Source: Burkholderia sp. 8Y (GTDB lineage Bacteria > Pseudomonadota > Gammaproteobacteria > Burkholderiales > Burkholderiaceae). From it: a stretch of 64,000 nt of DNA. This document shows, piece by piece, positions 53,884 to 62,922 of this stretch. Made by a program: the position numbers and the translations under genes. The stretch spans positions 801,256-865,255 of the forward strand of contig NZ_LR733520.1 in the NCBI RefSeq assembly GCF_902506145.1, read 5' to 3'. How positions within the stretch are numbered: position 1 is the first letter of the stretch; every line of letters begins with the position of its first letter. The notes below the pieces were generated by a model. The model saw only the letters and a list, made by a program, of their open reading frames with translations, made no database searches and was not told where the DNA came from.

Positions 53884-55299
53884 ATGAGTAAATCCGTGGC
53901 CGACGTCATGCAACTCGTCAAGGACGAGGACGTCAAGTTTGTCGATTTTCGCTTCACCGACACGCGCGGCAAAGAACAACACGTTTCCGTGCCGGTCTCG
54001 GCATTCGACGAAGACAAATTTGAAAGCGGCCACGCTTTCGACGGTTCGTCCATTGCCGGCTGGAAGGGTATCGAAGCGTCGGACATGCTGCTCGTGCCGG
54101 ACGCAGACACCGCGTTCATCGACCCGTTCTACGAAGAATCCACGCTGGTGCTGAGCTGCGACGTGGTCGAGCCGGCCGACGGTAAGGGCTACGAGCGCGA
54201 CCCGCGTTCCCTCGCGAAGCGCGCGGAAGCGTATCTGAAGAGCTCGGGTCTCGGCGACACCGCGTTCTTCGGTCCGGAGCCGGAATTCTTCATTTTCGAC
54301 TCGGTGCAGTGGAACACGGACCAGTCGGGCACGTTCGTGAAGATCGGCTCGGAAGAAGCGCCGTGGTCGTCGGCGAAGGAATTCGAAGGCGGCAACACCG
54401 GCCACCGTCCGGGCACGAAGGGCGGCTATTTCCCGGTAGCTCCCGTCGACACGTTCCAGGACATCCGCTCGGAAATGTGTCTGCTGCTCGAACAGATCGG
54501 CATTCCGGTCGAAGTGCACCACCACGAAGTGGCGGGCCAGGGCCAGAACGAAATCGGCACCAAGTTCTCGACGCTGGTTCAGCGCGCGGACTGGCTGCAG
54601 CAGATGAAGTACATCATCCACAACGTCGCGCACACGTACGGCAAGACGGCGACGTTCATGCCGAAGCCGATCGTCGGCGATAACGGCTCGGGCATGCACG
54701 TTCACCAGTCCATCTGGAAGGACGGCCAGAACCTGTTCGCGGGCAACGGCTACGCCGGTCTGTCTGAATTCGCGCTGTTCTACATCGGCGGCATCATCAA
54801 GCATGCGCGCGCGCTGAACGCGATCACGAACCCGGGTACGAACTCGTACAAGCGTCTCGTGCCGCACTTCGAAGCGCCCGTGAAGCTGGCGTACTCGGCT
54901 CGCAACCGCTCGGCGTCGATCCGCATTCCGCACGTGAGCAACCCGAAGGGCCGCCGTATCGAAACGCGCTTCCCGGATCCGCTCGCGAATCCGTACCTGT
55001 GCTTCTCCGCGCTGATGATGGCCGGTCTCGACGGCGTGCAGAACAAGATTCATCCGGGCGAAGCCGCGGACAAGAATCTGTACGACCTGCCGCCGGAAGA
55101 AGATGCGAAGATCCCGACCGTTTGCGCGGGACTCGATCAGGCGCTCGACGCACTCGATGCGGATCGCGAGTTCCTGACGCGCGGCGGCGTGTTCACGGAT
55201 TCGATGCTCGACGCCTACATCGAACTGAAGACGAACGAGCTCCAGCGTTATCGTCAGGCGGTGCATCCGATCGAGTTCGAGATGTACTACTCGCTGTAA
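53884..55299 (+). CDS. glnA: Glutamine synthetase GlnA (type I)
   Basis: 471 residues, normal for type I GS. It makes glutamine from glutamate, ammonia and ATP as a dodecamer. [21 protein letters not shown] [45 protein letters not shown] and NRSASIRIP are active-site signatures. The adenylylation site Tyr400 in NLYDLPPEE is present, so GlnE control is expected. AGGAGATAG precedes the ATG. Transcription is under sigma-54 and NtrC according to the upstream sites. A terminator separates it from ntrB. Confidence 0.98.
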   Translation: MSKSVADVMQLVKDEDVKFVDFRFTDTRGKEQHVSVPVSAFDEDKFESGHAFDGSSIAGWKGIEASDMLLVPDADTAFIDPFYEESTLVLSCDVVEPADGKGYERDPRSLAKRAEAYLKSSGLGDTAFFGPEPEFFIFDSVQWNTDQSGTFVKIGSEEAPWSSAKEFEGGNTGHRPGTKGGYFPVAPVDTFQDIRSEMCLLLEQIGIPVEVHHHEVAGQGQNEIGTKFSTLVQRADWLQQMKYIIHNVAHTYGKTATFMPKPIVGDNGSGMHVHQSIWKDGQNLFAGNGYAGLSEFALFYIGGIIKHARALNAITNPGTNSYKRLVPHFEAPVKLAYSARNRSASIRIPHVSNPKGRRIETRFPDPLANPYLCFSALMMAGLDGVQNKIHPGEAADKNLYDLPPEEDAKIPTVCAGLDQALDALDADREFLTRGGVFTDSMLDAYIELKTNELQRYRQAVHPIEFEMYYSL

Positions 55300-55373
55300 A
55301 GCATGACGGCAGCGCGTTTCATTGAATTCCGTTCGATGACGCGCGCTCAATGTCATGCGATGAAGAACGACGG

Positions 55374-55400
55374 AAAGGGACGGCGCGCCGTCCCTTTTTT
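55374..55400 (+). terminator. glnA intrinsic terminator
   Basis: AAAGGGACGGC and GCCGTCCCTTT form a near-perfect hairpin followed by TTTTTT. It lies 75 bp after the glnA stop and should reduce transcription into ntrB. Confidence 0.9.
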
Positions 55401-55466
55401 AATCGCTCGCGGTTGTCACGCAACGAGAAGAAGATCGGTAGGACGAACGACCTCAATCATTGCACG

Positions 55467-56609
55467 ATGGTGCTCAAGAATCTGATCAAGGCGCGCAAGG
55501 GTCACGCCGACGCGCTCTCCGACGACACGCAACTCGCCGCGACCGGCCTCTTGCCCGGCCTCGAAGCGTTGCCGACCGTCGTGCTCGTGCTCGACAAGCG
55601 CAATCTGAGGATCGCGTATGCGAACCCGTCGGCGGAGTCGATGCTGGAGATGTCGCGCAAGCAACTGATGCAGACGCATTGGTCCGAACTCTTCGCGAAT
55701 GCGGACGAACTCGCCACGACGATCGCGTCCATCGCGGAGAACCGCTTCAACGCGACGAGGCTCGATGCCGCGCTCGAACGCGCGGGACGCGAGCCGCTGC
55801 ATGTTCATGCGATCGTCGCGTATCTGGAAGCCGCGTCCGATTACGTGCTGCTCGAACTGTTCGAGAACGAGCGCCACTTGCGCACGGATCGCGAGGAGCG
55901 CATTCACGATCTGACGGCGGTGAACAAGCAGCTTATCCGCAATCTCGCGCACGAGATCAAGAACCCGCTTGGCGGCATTCGCGGCGCGGCGCAACTGCTG
56001 GAATTCGAGCTCGGCGCGCGCGAACGCGACGAGTTGCGCGAATACACGCAGGTCATCATCAAGGAGTCGGACCGCTTGCAGACGCTCGTCGATCGCTTGC
56101 TGGAGCCGCACCGGCATCCGCATATCGTCGGCGACGTGAACATCCACGAAGTCTGCGAGCGCGTGCGCGCGGTGATTCTCGCGGAGTTCCCGCGCGGCCT
56201 CACCATCGAGCGCGACTATGACGTGAGCGTGCCCGACCTGCGCGGCGACAAAGAGCAACTGATTCAGGCGCTGCTCAACATCGTGCGCAACGGGGCCGAG
56301 GCGCTGAGAGAGCGCATCTCGCAAGGCGACGCGAAGATCGAACTGCGCACGCGCATCGCGCGCAAGGTCACTATCGGCAAGCGCCTGCACAAACTGGCAC
56401 TGGACTTGCATATCACCGACAACGGTCCGGGGATTCCAGGCGATATCCGCGACCGCATCTTCTTTCCGCTCGTGTCGGGCAGGGAAGACGGGAGCGGCCT
56501 CGGCCTCACGCTCGCGCAGTCGTTCGTGCAGCAGCACGACGGACTGATCGAAGTGGAGAGCAAGCCGGGCTGCACGGAGTTCGCCATCTTGCTGCCATTC
56601 GGGAACTGA
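55467..56609 (+). CDS. glnL: Nitrogen regulation sensor kinase NtrB
   Basis: 380 residues. A PAS-like sensor domain (PTVVLVLDKRNLRIAYANPS) is followed by the HisKA domain with NLAHEIKNPLGGIRGAAQLL (phosphoacceptor His162) and the HATPase domain with NIVRNGAEAL, DNGPGIPGDIRDRIFFPLVS and GSGLGLTLAQSFVQQH. There is no membrane segment, as expected for NtrB, which is controlled by PII. The start ATG at 55467 is set by family length; the upstream open frame is not conserved. It is followed 123 bp later by ntrC. Confidence 0.95.
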   Translation: MVLKNLIKARKGHADALSDDTQLAATGLLPGLEALPTVVLVLDKRNLRIAYANPSAESMLEMSRKQLMQTHWSELFANADELATTIASIAENRFNATRLDAALERAGREPLHVHAIVAYLEAASDYVLLELFENERHLRTDREERIHDLTAVNKQLIRNLAHEIKNPLGGIRGAAQLLEFELGARERDELREYTQVIIKESDRLQTLVDRLLEPHRHPHIVGDVNIHEVCERVRAVILAEFPRGLTIERDYDVSVPDLRGDKEQLIQALLNIVRNGAEALRERISQGDAKIELRTRIARKVTIGKRLHKLALDLHITDNGPGIPGDIRDRIFFPLVSGREDGSGLGLTLAQSFVQQHDGLIEVESKPGCTEFAILLPFGN

Positions 56610-56732
56610 CACGCGTATCGAACACTATCGACATCCAGCAGACTGCGGGCCGCGAATTTCGCGCGAAGCCACGAAGCCTGACCGTTTCGACGGGCACACA
56701 CCGAACCACACGAAGACTTCTCGCCGAACGAT

Positions 56733-58217
56733 ATGAAGCCGATCTGGATAGTAGACGACGACCAATCCATCCGTTGGGTGCTCGAAAAAGCCCTCGCACG
56801 AGAGAACTTCACGACGCGCAGTTTCTCGGGCGTGCGCGACGCGCTCGCCGCGCTCGAAACCGACAGCCCGCAAGTACTCGTCTCCGACATCCGCATGCCC
56901 GGCGGCTCGGGGCTCGAACTGCTGCAAACGGTGCGCGACACGCTGCCGGGTCTGCCTGTCATCATCATGACGGCGTTTTCCGATCTGGATAGCGCGGTCG
57001 CCGCGTTTCAGGGCGGCGCGTTCGAGTATCTCGCCAAGCCGTTCGATATCGACAAGGCGGTGGAGCTGATTCGCCGCGCCGTCGACGAAAGCATGCGCGG
57101 CGAGGCTGCGTACGACGAGCGCGTGACCGAAACCCCCGAGATGCTCGGACAGGCGCCCGCGATGCAGGACATGTTCCGCGCCATCGGCCGCCTGTCGCAT
57201 TCGGCGGCGACCGTGCTCATCACGGGCGAATCGGGCACCGGAAAGGAGCTTGTCGCGCGCGCGTTGCACCGGCATAGCCCGCGTGCCAACGGGCCGTTCA
57301 TCGCGCTCAATACCGCCGCGATCCCGAAAGATCTGCTGGAGTCCGAACTATTCGGTCACGAGCGCGGCGCGTTCACGGGCGCGCAGGCGATGCGCCAGGG
57401 CCGCTTCGAACAAGCCGAGAACGGAACGCTTTTTCTCGATGAAATCGGCGACATGCCGTTCGACTTGCAGACGCGGCTCTTGCGCGTGCTGTCGGACGGG
57501 CAGTTCTATCGCGTGGGCGGGCACAATCCGCTGCGCGCGAACGTGCGCGTGATCGCGGCGACGCATCAGAATCTGGATGCGCGCGTGCGGCAGGGGCTGT
57601 TTCGCGAGGACTTGTACCATCGCCTGAACGTGATTCGCCTGCGTCTGCCCGCCTTGCGTGAACGCAGCGAGGACATCCCGCTGCTCACGCGGCACTTTCT
57701 GCAAAAGAGCGCGCGCGATCTGGGTGTCGAGCCGAAGCGCGTCTCCGACAGTGCGCTCGCGTATCTCGCGTCGCTGCCGTTTCCCGGCAACGTGCGCCAG
57801 CTCGAAAACCTGTGCAACTGGCTTACCGTGATGGCCCCCGCGCAGGTCATCGAACAGAAGGACTTGCCGCCGGATCTCACGCCACGTCAGGACGCCACGC
57901 CGGAGAGCATCGCGGTGTCGACCGATGGCGCCGTCGCGCCAAACGGCTCGGCTGCATACGCGACGTCGCCGGCTTCACCGCCGCCTGCCGGCGTGCCGGT
58001 GAGCGTGTGGGAGAGCGGCTTGCGCACGGAAGTCGCGCGTCTGTTGCGCGAGAATTCCGCCGATGTCATGGATGAACTCGCGCGCCGCTTCGAAGCCGCG
58101 GTGATTCGCGAGGCGCTCGACTTCACGCGCGGGCGCAAGGTGGAAGCGGCCGAGCGCCTCGGCATCGGGCGCAATACGATCACGCGCAAGATTCAGGAAC
58201 TGCATCTCGACGCGTGA
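56733..58217 (+). CDS. glnG: Nitrogen regulation response regulator NtrC
   Basis: 494 residues. The receiver domain has [11 protein letters not shown] and phosphoacceptor Asp52 in [12 protein letters not shown]. The AAA+ domain has [17 protein letters not shown] (Walker A), [10 protein letters not shown] (GAFTGA loop that touches sigma-54) and [13 protein letters not shown]. The C-terminal Fis-type helix-turn-helix is [20 protein letters not shown] Pro/Ala-rich linker joins the last two domains. It activates glnA through the upstream boxes. It ends 24 bp from the convergent xthA. Confidence 0.97.
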   Translation: MKPIWIVDDDQSIRWVLEKALARENFTTRSFSGVRDALAALETDSPQVLVSDIRMPGGSGLELLQTVRDTLPGLPVIIMTAFSDLDSAVAAFQGGAFEYLAKPFDIDKAVELIRRAVDESMRGEAAYDERVTETPEMLGQAPAMQDMFRAIGRLSHSAATVLITGESGTGKELVARALHRHSPRANGPFIALNTAAIPKDLLESELFGHERGAFTGAQAMRQGRFEQAENGTLFLDEIGDMPFDLQTRLLRVLSDGQFYRVGGHNPLRANVRVIAATHQNLDARVRQGLFREDLYHRLNVIRLRLPALRERSEDIPLLTRHFLQKSARDLGVEPKRVSDSALAYLASLPFPGNVRQLENLCNWLTVMAPAQVIEQKDLPPDLTPRQDATPESIAVSTDGAVAPNGSAAYATSPASPPPAGVPVSVWESGLRTEVARLLRENSADVMDELARRFEAAVIREALDFTRGRKVEAAERLGIGRNTITRKIQELHLDA

Positions 58218-58241
58218 CGCCTTCATTGGCGTTGGGAGGGA

Positions 58242-59021
58242 TCAGCAGCCGACCGTCGCGACGACTGGCGCGTGGTCGGACGGCTGATCCCACTTGCGCG
58301 GCACCTTGTCGATTTCGCATGACGTGCAGAGCGCCGACAACTCGGACGACAGCAGAATGTGGTCGATCCGCAGCCCCGCATTGCGGCGAAACGCCATCAT
58401 CCGGTAATCCCACCACGAAAAGAGCTTCTCGGGCTGCTCGAACTTGCGGAAGGCGTCGGTCAGGCCCAGCCCGACGAGCTGCATGAAATGCGCGCGCTCT
58501 TCCGGCGAGACGAGATTCTGGCCTTCCCACGCCTTCGGATCGTGCACGTCGCGGTCTTCCGGCGCGATGTTGTAATCGCCCAGCAGCGCGAGCTTCGGAT
58601 ACTGCGTCATCTCTTCGCGAAGCCATTCGCGCAGCGCATCCAGCCAACGCATCTTGTAGGCGAACTTCTCGGAACCGGGCGCCTGTCCGTTCGGAAAATA
58701 CGCCGACACCATCCGCACGCCGTTGACCGTCGCGGCGATCACGCGCTGCTGCAAGTCTTCGAAGCCGGGAATATTGCGGACCACGGTGGCGTCGTGGACT
58801 TCGATGCCGTCGCGCACCAGAATGCCGACGCCGTTATACGTCTTCTGTCCCGCGAACCAGCTTTTGTATCCGGCGGCTTCGAGTTCGGCGCGGGGAAATT
58901 TCTCGTCGGGCAGCTTCAGTTCCTGAAGACAGAGCACATCGACTTGCGAGAGTTGCAGCCAGTCGGTGACGTGCTGAAGACGGACCTTGAGGGAGTTGAC
59001 GTTCCACGTTGCGATTTTCAT
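58242..59021 (-). CDS. xthA: Exodeoxyribonuclease III
   Basis: 259 residues. An AP endonuclease and 3' repair exonuclease of base-excision repair. The catalytic motifs are KIATWNVNSLKVRLQHV (Asn), LCLQELKLPDEKFP (Glu), GDYNIAPEDRDVHDP (Asp, Asn), LRIDHILLS and QPSDHAPVVA (Asp, His). The length and motifs match ExoIII. It is convergent with ntrC. Confidence 0.95.
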   Translation of the reverse strand: MKIATWNVNSLKVRLQHVTDWLQLSQVDVLCLQELKLPDEKFPRAELEAAGYKSWFAGQKTYNGVGILVRDGIEVHDATVVRNIPGFEDLQQRVIAATVNGVRMVSAYFPNGQAPGSEKFAYKMRWLDALREWLREEMTQYPKLALLGDYNIAPEDRDVHDPKAWEGQNLVSPEERAHFMQLVGLGLTDAFRKFEQPEKLFSWWDYRMMAFRRNAGLRIDHILLSSELSALCTSCEIDKVPRKWDQPSDHAPVVATVGC

Positions 59022-59045
59022 GTGACGGCGAATGCCTGTGGTTTC

Positions 59046-59074
59046 TTGACGGTCGATCGAAGCCGGAATGATAA
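59046..59074 (+). promoter_or_regulatory. Possible promoter upstream of the beta-helix gene
   Basis: TTGACG, a 17-bp spacer and TGATAA resemble a sigma-70 promoter on the + strand. The next + strand genes are a possible small ORF (59184) and the beta-helix gene (59357). Partly read from the divergent region of xthA. Confidence 0.4.
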
Positions 59075-59183
59075 CGCCATGGCGCGTGCGTACCTTAACG
59101 CGCGTGTTTACGGGCTTTTTATCTCCCCGCGCGAATTCTTTCCGCGCCCTTTACACCGGTTCTCGTACTCTCGCATGTGTCAA

Positions 59184-59360
59184 ATGGACCTGCTTTACGT
59201 CGCTGGCATCGCCCTGTTCTGGAGGCTCTTGCGCGGCGCTGACTGCGGGTTGCGCGCGTTTGCGCCGCCGCTCGCCACCGAACATGACGAGCGCATGCAG
59301 GACATCCATGCGCGATCGCACGGTCGGCAACGCGCGGCGGCGCTAGATTCTCGTGCATGA
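59184..59360 (+). CDS. Possible small membrane-type ORF
   Basis: Fifty-eight codons starting MDLLYVAGIALFWRLLRG, a possible membrane helix, then a charged tail. Its TGA overlaps the ATG of the following gene (ATGA, 59357-59360), a pattern of translational coupling. It has no clear Shine-Dalgarno sequence and the tail is low in protein-like features. It may be a degenerate small membrane gene. Apart from this the stretch 59022-59356 holds only the possible promoter. Confidence 0.3.
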   Translation: MDLLYVAGIALFWRLLRGADCGLRAFAPPLATEHDERMQDIHARSHGRQRAAALDSRA

Positions 59361-60595
59361 AATCATCCTTCAATCGCCGACGCTTTCTTCTCGATGCCGG
59401 ACTCGCCCTCGGCGCGTTCAATGTCTATGCGTTTCCGCGCGCAGCGTTCGCGGCGGTCCGTTCGAATGCCGATGCCGTCACCCCGTTCGCGTTCGGCGCG
59501 AAAGGCGACGGCCGCGCCGACGACTCCGCCGCCCTGAACGCCGCCTACGAACACGCGCGGCAGCAGCGCATTTCGGCGGTATCGCTGCGCGGCGCGACGT
59601 ATCGCGTGACGCGCGGCATCTATGCGCGCGGCGTCTCGACGCACGGCGAAGGCGCCACGCTCATCGCAACGCTGGACGGCGCGCGCGGCGGCGCGGCGTT
59701 CGAATGGGGCGGCAGCGGCACCTTCGTGCGCGACGTGACCTTCGATCTGTCGAACACGAGCAAGACCGACATGCACGGCGTGCTCAATGCCGTCGATGAC
59801 GCGCGCAATCAGCGTTTCGAGAACAACTGCATCGTCGGACGCACGATCGGCGCGACGCCCCGCCAGTCGAACATCTTCGGCGCGTGGTTCATGGGCACGG
59901 GCCTCACCGGGCTTATCGTATCGAACAATCAGTTCGAGTCGTGTTCGTACGGAGTCCAGATCAATAATCAGCGCGGCATGACAGGCGACGTGCGCCGCGC
60001 GCCGCTTGGACGCGCGTCGTCGCATATTCATATCGCGGGCAACGTGTGCATCGACGCGAGCATCGGCGTCAACACGCCGCATATCGCGTGCTCCAACGTG
60101 ATCGTGCAGGGCAACACGATCACCGCGCGCAGCCTCGACATGGACTTGCCGCTGAATATCGCGCATGTGACGGATATCGCGGTCGTCGGCAACACGGTGG
60201 CCTCGAACGCATCAAGCGCGAACGGCACCTTGCACGTCGAAGACGCGACCGGCGCGATCACCATCGACGGCAACATCGTGACCGTGCTTGCGCGCAACAA
60301 CGGCATTCAGGTCGGCACGCGCGCGAGCGTCAGCGGCGACGCGCCGCAAAAGCGCAAGGTGGTCATCAGCGCGAATCACATCGAGGGAAGCGGCGCGTCG
60401 TCAGGCAGCGCCGGCATTCTGATTCCCGATGCCGAAACCCTCGACACCGTCATCGCGAACAACGCGATCCACCGCTTCGCCGAGGGCATCACGGTCGTCT
60501 CGCGCTGTCTCGTGCAAGGCAACGTCATCGCGGCATGCGGCGTGCCGCTACGCGTTTCGCGCGACAGTCTGCAGGCAGGGAACCTGATCGGCTGA
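59357..60595 (+). CDS. Tat-exported right-handed beta-helix protein
   Basis: 412 residues. The signal has a twin-arginine motif (NRRRFLLDAG) and an Ala-rich end (PRAAFAAV). The mature protein begins VTPFAFGAKGDGRADDSAAL, the usual start of pectate-lyase-like or GH28-like beta-helices, followed by repeated NxIxxN turns (IVSNNQFESCSYGVQINNQ, ISANHIEGSGASSGSAGILI, VIANNAIHRFAEGI). It may cleave or modify a polysaccharide; no catalytic residues can be assigned with confidence. Its last 48 bp overlap the 3' end of the convergent polymerase-like gene. Confidence 0.82.
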   Translation: MKSSFNRRRFLLDAGLALGAFNVYAFPRAAFAAVRSNADAVTPFAFGAKGDGRADDSAALNAAYEHARQQRISAVSLRGATYRVTRGIYARGVSTHGEGATLIATLDGARGGAAFEWGGSGTFVRDVTFDLSNTSKTDMHGVLNAVDDARNQRFENNCIVGRTIGATPRQSNIFGAWFMGTGLTGLIVSNNQFESCSYGVQINNQRGMTGDVRRAPLGRASSHIHIAGNVCIDASIGVNTPHIACSNVIVQGNTITARSLDMDLPLNIAHVTDIAVVGNTVASNASSANGTLHVEDATGAITIDGNIVTVLARNNGIQVGTRASVSGDAPQKRKVVISANHIEGSGASSGSAGILIPDAETLDTVIANNAIHRFAEGITVVSRCLVQGNVIAACGVPLRVSRDSLQAGNLIG

Positions 60596-61894
60596 CATCG
60601 CGGCTGAAGCGAGCGATTCGGCGGATGCGGACGCGTGCGGCGCCGCGAGCGCACGCGGGACGCGGGAGCCATGCCGCAGACGCGGCAGATACGCCAGCAA
60701 AATGACGTAGATGGTCGGCGCGCCCGCTATCGGCTGGGCGAAAAGCGCGGTAATCAGCAAGGGCGCGCAGGCGCCGATCTTCGACCAGTTCGCCTTCGTC
60801 CCCGGCCGCCACGCGGACAGCATGACCACCTGACACGCGAAGCCGAACAGCCCGATCATGCCGATCTGCGCGAGCAGCGAGATACCGTCGTTCTGCTCCT
60901 TGCCGCTGAAAAGACCGACGCCAAGCGGGCGCATCGCGAAGTTCGCGAGGCCGCGGTCGATGGAACGCGAGCGGTCGCTGATCGACTCGCCGTGCGTGCG
61001 CGCCTTGTCCTTGAGACCAATGTACGGCGTATAGAGCGCGATGGGCCACGCCATCAGCACGATCGCGCAGGTCACGAGCAGGCGCGGCATGAATAGCCGC
61101 CGCGAGCGGCCGGACAGCAGGAACACGAGGCCGAGCGACATGGCGAGCAACGCGACGCCGAGCGTCGAAAACGCGCAGAGAATGCCGCCGACCATGCACG
61201 CGAGCAGGAACTTCGAGCGGCGGGTGAGCGCCTCGTAGATCAGGCAGAAGCACGCGACCGCCTGATAGATGCCCGCTTCCCGAAAGAACGCGCAGTAGCG
61301 GTCGAATTTCACGGTGCCGGATGCGAAATCGCTGTAGAGCATCGAGAACGGAAAGTAGATCGCGCCCGTCGCGGCGCGCGGGTCTTGGGTGTAATCGGCA
61401 TAGCCTTTCACGGGCAGACTGAAGAGATAGAGGCTGTCCTTGCTGCCGAGCCAGAAGGTCAGCAGTTCCGTGACGAGGCTCGACAAACCGAGCAGTGCGA
61501 CAGCCGTGCAAAGCTGGCGAAAGAAGAGACGATTCGCGTTGACGTCGAGCAGAAACGCGCTGTACGACAAGCCGACCACGCCGGTCGTCACGAGTTCATA
61601 CAGCGTCCATTCGAGCTGCGAGCGTCCGTTCACGATGGAAATGGGCGCGACGTAGATCCAGTACACCGCCATCAGTCCCAGCAGGCAGGCGGTTTCGGCG
61701 CGCAGGCGCGGCGTCGTGTAGCGGATCTGGCGATGCGTATGGAACAGATACAGGCAGGTCAATAGCGGCGCGATCAGCACGCCGATGGCTGTATAGCGTT
61801 CGCCGAGCGCGGACGGCCGCATCACGAACAGGTTCAGCACGAGTCCGAGGCTCATCAAGCGCCGGACCGAGAGAAGGTTGCGGAAGGAAAGCAT
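60548..61894 (-). CDS. O-antigen polymerase/ligase-like membrane protein
   Basis: 448 residues with about ten to twelve membrane segments. The sequence is typical of Wzy/WaaL-like proteins: hydrophobic throughout, with a large periplasmic loop (LPVKGYADYTQDPRAATGAI, DFASGTVKFDRYCAFFREAG) and SDRSRSIDRGLANFAMRPLG near the second loop, where these families carry a conserved region followed by a GxG. It probably handles polysaccharide polymerisation or ligation. The start at 61894 removes an Arg-rich non-coding extension. It overlaps the beta-helix gene tail to tail. Confidence 0.78.
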   Translation of the reverse strand: MLSFRNLLSVRRLMSLGLVLNLFVMRPSALGERYTAIGVLIAPLLTCLYLFHTHRQIRYTTPRLRAETACLLGLMAVYWIYVAPISIVNGRSQLEWTLYELVTTGVVGLSYSAFLLDVNANRLFFRQLCTAVALLGLSSLVTELLTFWLGSKDSLYLFSLPVKGYADYTQDPRAATGAIYFPFSMLYSDFASGTVKFDRYCAFFREAGIYQAVACFCLIYEALTRRSKFLLACMVGGILCAFSTLGVALLAMSLGLVFLLSGRSRRLFMPRLLVTCAIVLMAWPIALYTPYIGLKDKARTHGESISDRSRSIDRGLANFAMRPLGVGLFSGKEQNDGISLLAQIGMIGLFGFACQVVMLSAWRPGTKANWSKIGACAPLLITALFAQPIAGAPTIYVILLAYLPRLRHGSRVPRALAAPHASASAESLASAAMSADQVPCLQTVARNA

Positions 61895-62266
61895 CGTTAG
61901 GTCTCTGCATGGTTTGACAGTCGTTTTTCTTCTATGCGACGCGGGAAATGCAGCGGACGGATGCCATCTTCGATGCGCGGCGCGCGTCCGTGTCCGATGC
62001 GGCCGCCTCAAGGGTCGTGCAGGCCCGCGCGCACGCACACTCGGGCTGCGTGTCGCGAGACGCAAACGATTGATGTGTCGGAGTCCTTCGAGTGCCGGCT
62101 CATGCGGGTCATGAGCACGTGAGCGAGGCGCAACGAAGCGACGCCAGTCACGTTCATCTTTGCAGGCAGGTTGAATGAAAGGGTACGGCAGCGACCGGGT
62201 GACACGCGCGATGCAGCAGCGCGAGGCGGACTGAATGCGAGACGGCCTGAACCGTCCGCGAGATGA
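61895..62266. other. Gene-free stretch
   Basis: No supported gene. A GACGG-CCTGAA-CCGTC hairpin lies at 62242-62257, just past the end of the hypothetical gene; it lacks a T-tract. The stretch holds the presumed control region of the polymerase-like gene. Confidence 0.4.
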
Positions 62267-62716
62267 CTACAGGTAAAGCCCCGATGCGCCGAGCAGGTAA
62301 TGCACGGGAATCGTTCGGCCGTTCCAGTGGAACTCATAGCAGCGCGCGTCGCCGCGCAGTTGCGCGCGCAGCACGCTCAGCGCACCCGCTTCCGACGTCG
62401 CGGCGATGACCACCTTGCCTTGCACGCCGCTCGAAGCCGTCAGGCCGCGAGACGTCGTGTCGATGCCCACTTCGAAGATAGCGAGGTCGTAGTAGTTGCC
62501 GGCCGCGCGATCGCCGGCACGCGATGATGCATGGCGCCGCAAACCGCCTTCGGCCGCGAGCGCGAGCGCCAGCACTTGCGCGCTCGGCAGCGTCGCCGGC
62601 GGGTGAGTCTGCCCGATTCGGCCGGACCTGCGGCGAAGGACGAATCCGGTGACGCCAAAGAGCATTCGAGACAAGCTGCGCGTTTTTCGCCAGGCAAGAT
62701 TTGCGGTTAGCACCAT
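62267..62716 (-). CDS. Hypothetical protein
   Basis: A 149-residue protein of unknown function. The N-terminus is basic (LAWRKTRSLSRMLFGVTGFV), a weak hydrophobic or amphipathic stretch. A second part is Ala/Leu rich (AQVLALALAAEGGLRRHASS). The last 70 residues look globular (YYDLAIFEVGIDTTSRGLTA, GKVVIAATSEAGALSVLRAQ, YEFHWNGRTIPVHYLLGASG). GGAG lies about 5 bp before ATG 62716; the frame is open to 62830. I do not recognise a family. Confidence 0.6.
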   Translation of the reverse strand: MVLTANLAWRKTRSLSRMLFGVTGFVLRRRSGRIGQTHPPATLPSAQVLALALAAEGGLRRHASSRAGDRAAGNYYDLAIFEVGIDTTSRGLTASSGVQGKVVIAATSEAGALSVLRAQLRGDARCYEFHWNGRTIPVHYLLGASGLYL

Positions 62717-62922
62717 CGGTCTCCGTATCTTTTGCTCGAGTTGAAACCGATTGTAAGCGCACGCTCGTACGCCCGCCGCCAAAGGTGCCGACGCATCCGC
62801 CACCGTCACAAAGCAAACGTTTCTCTGCAATTCCTGATCATTTCGATAAGCATATCGGCGCCGCGTCCGCGCTTTTATGTCCCGCTACAATCGTCCGAAC
62901 CGCTTACGTAAGAGGGCTGCAC

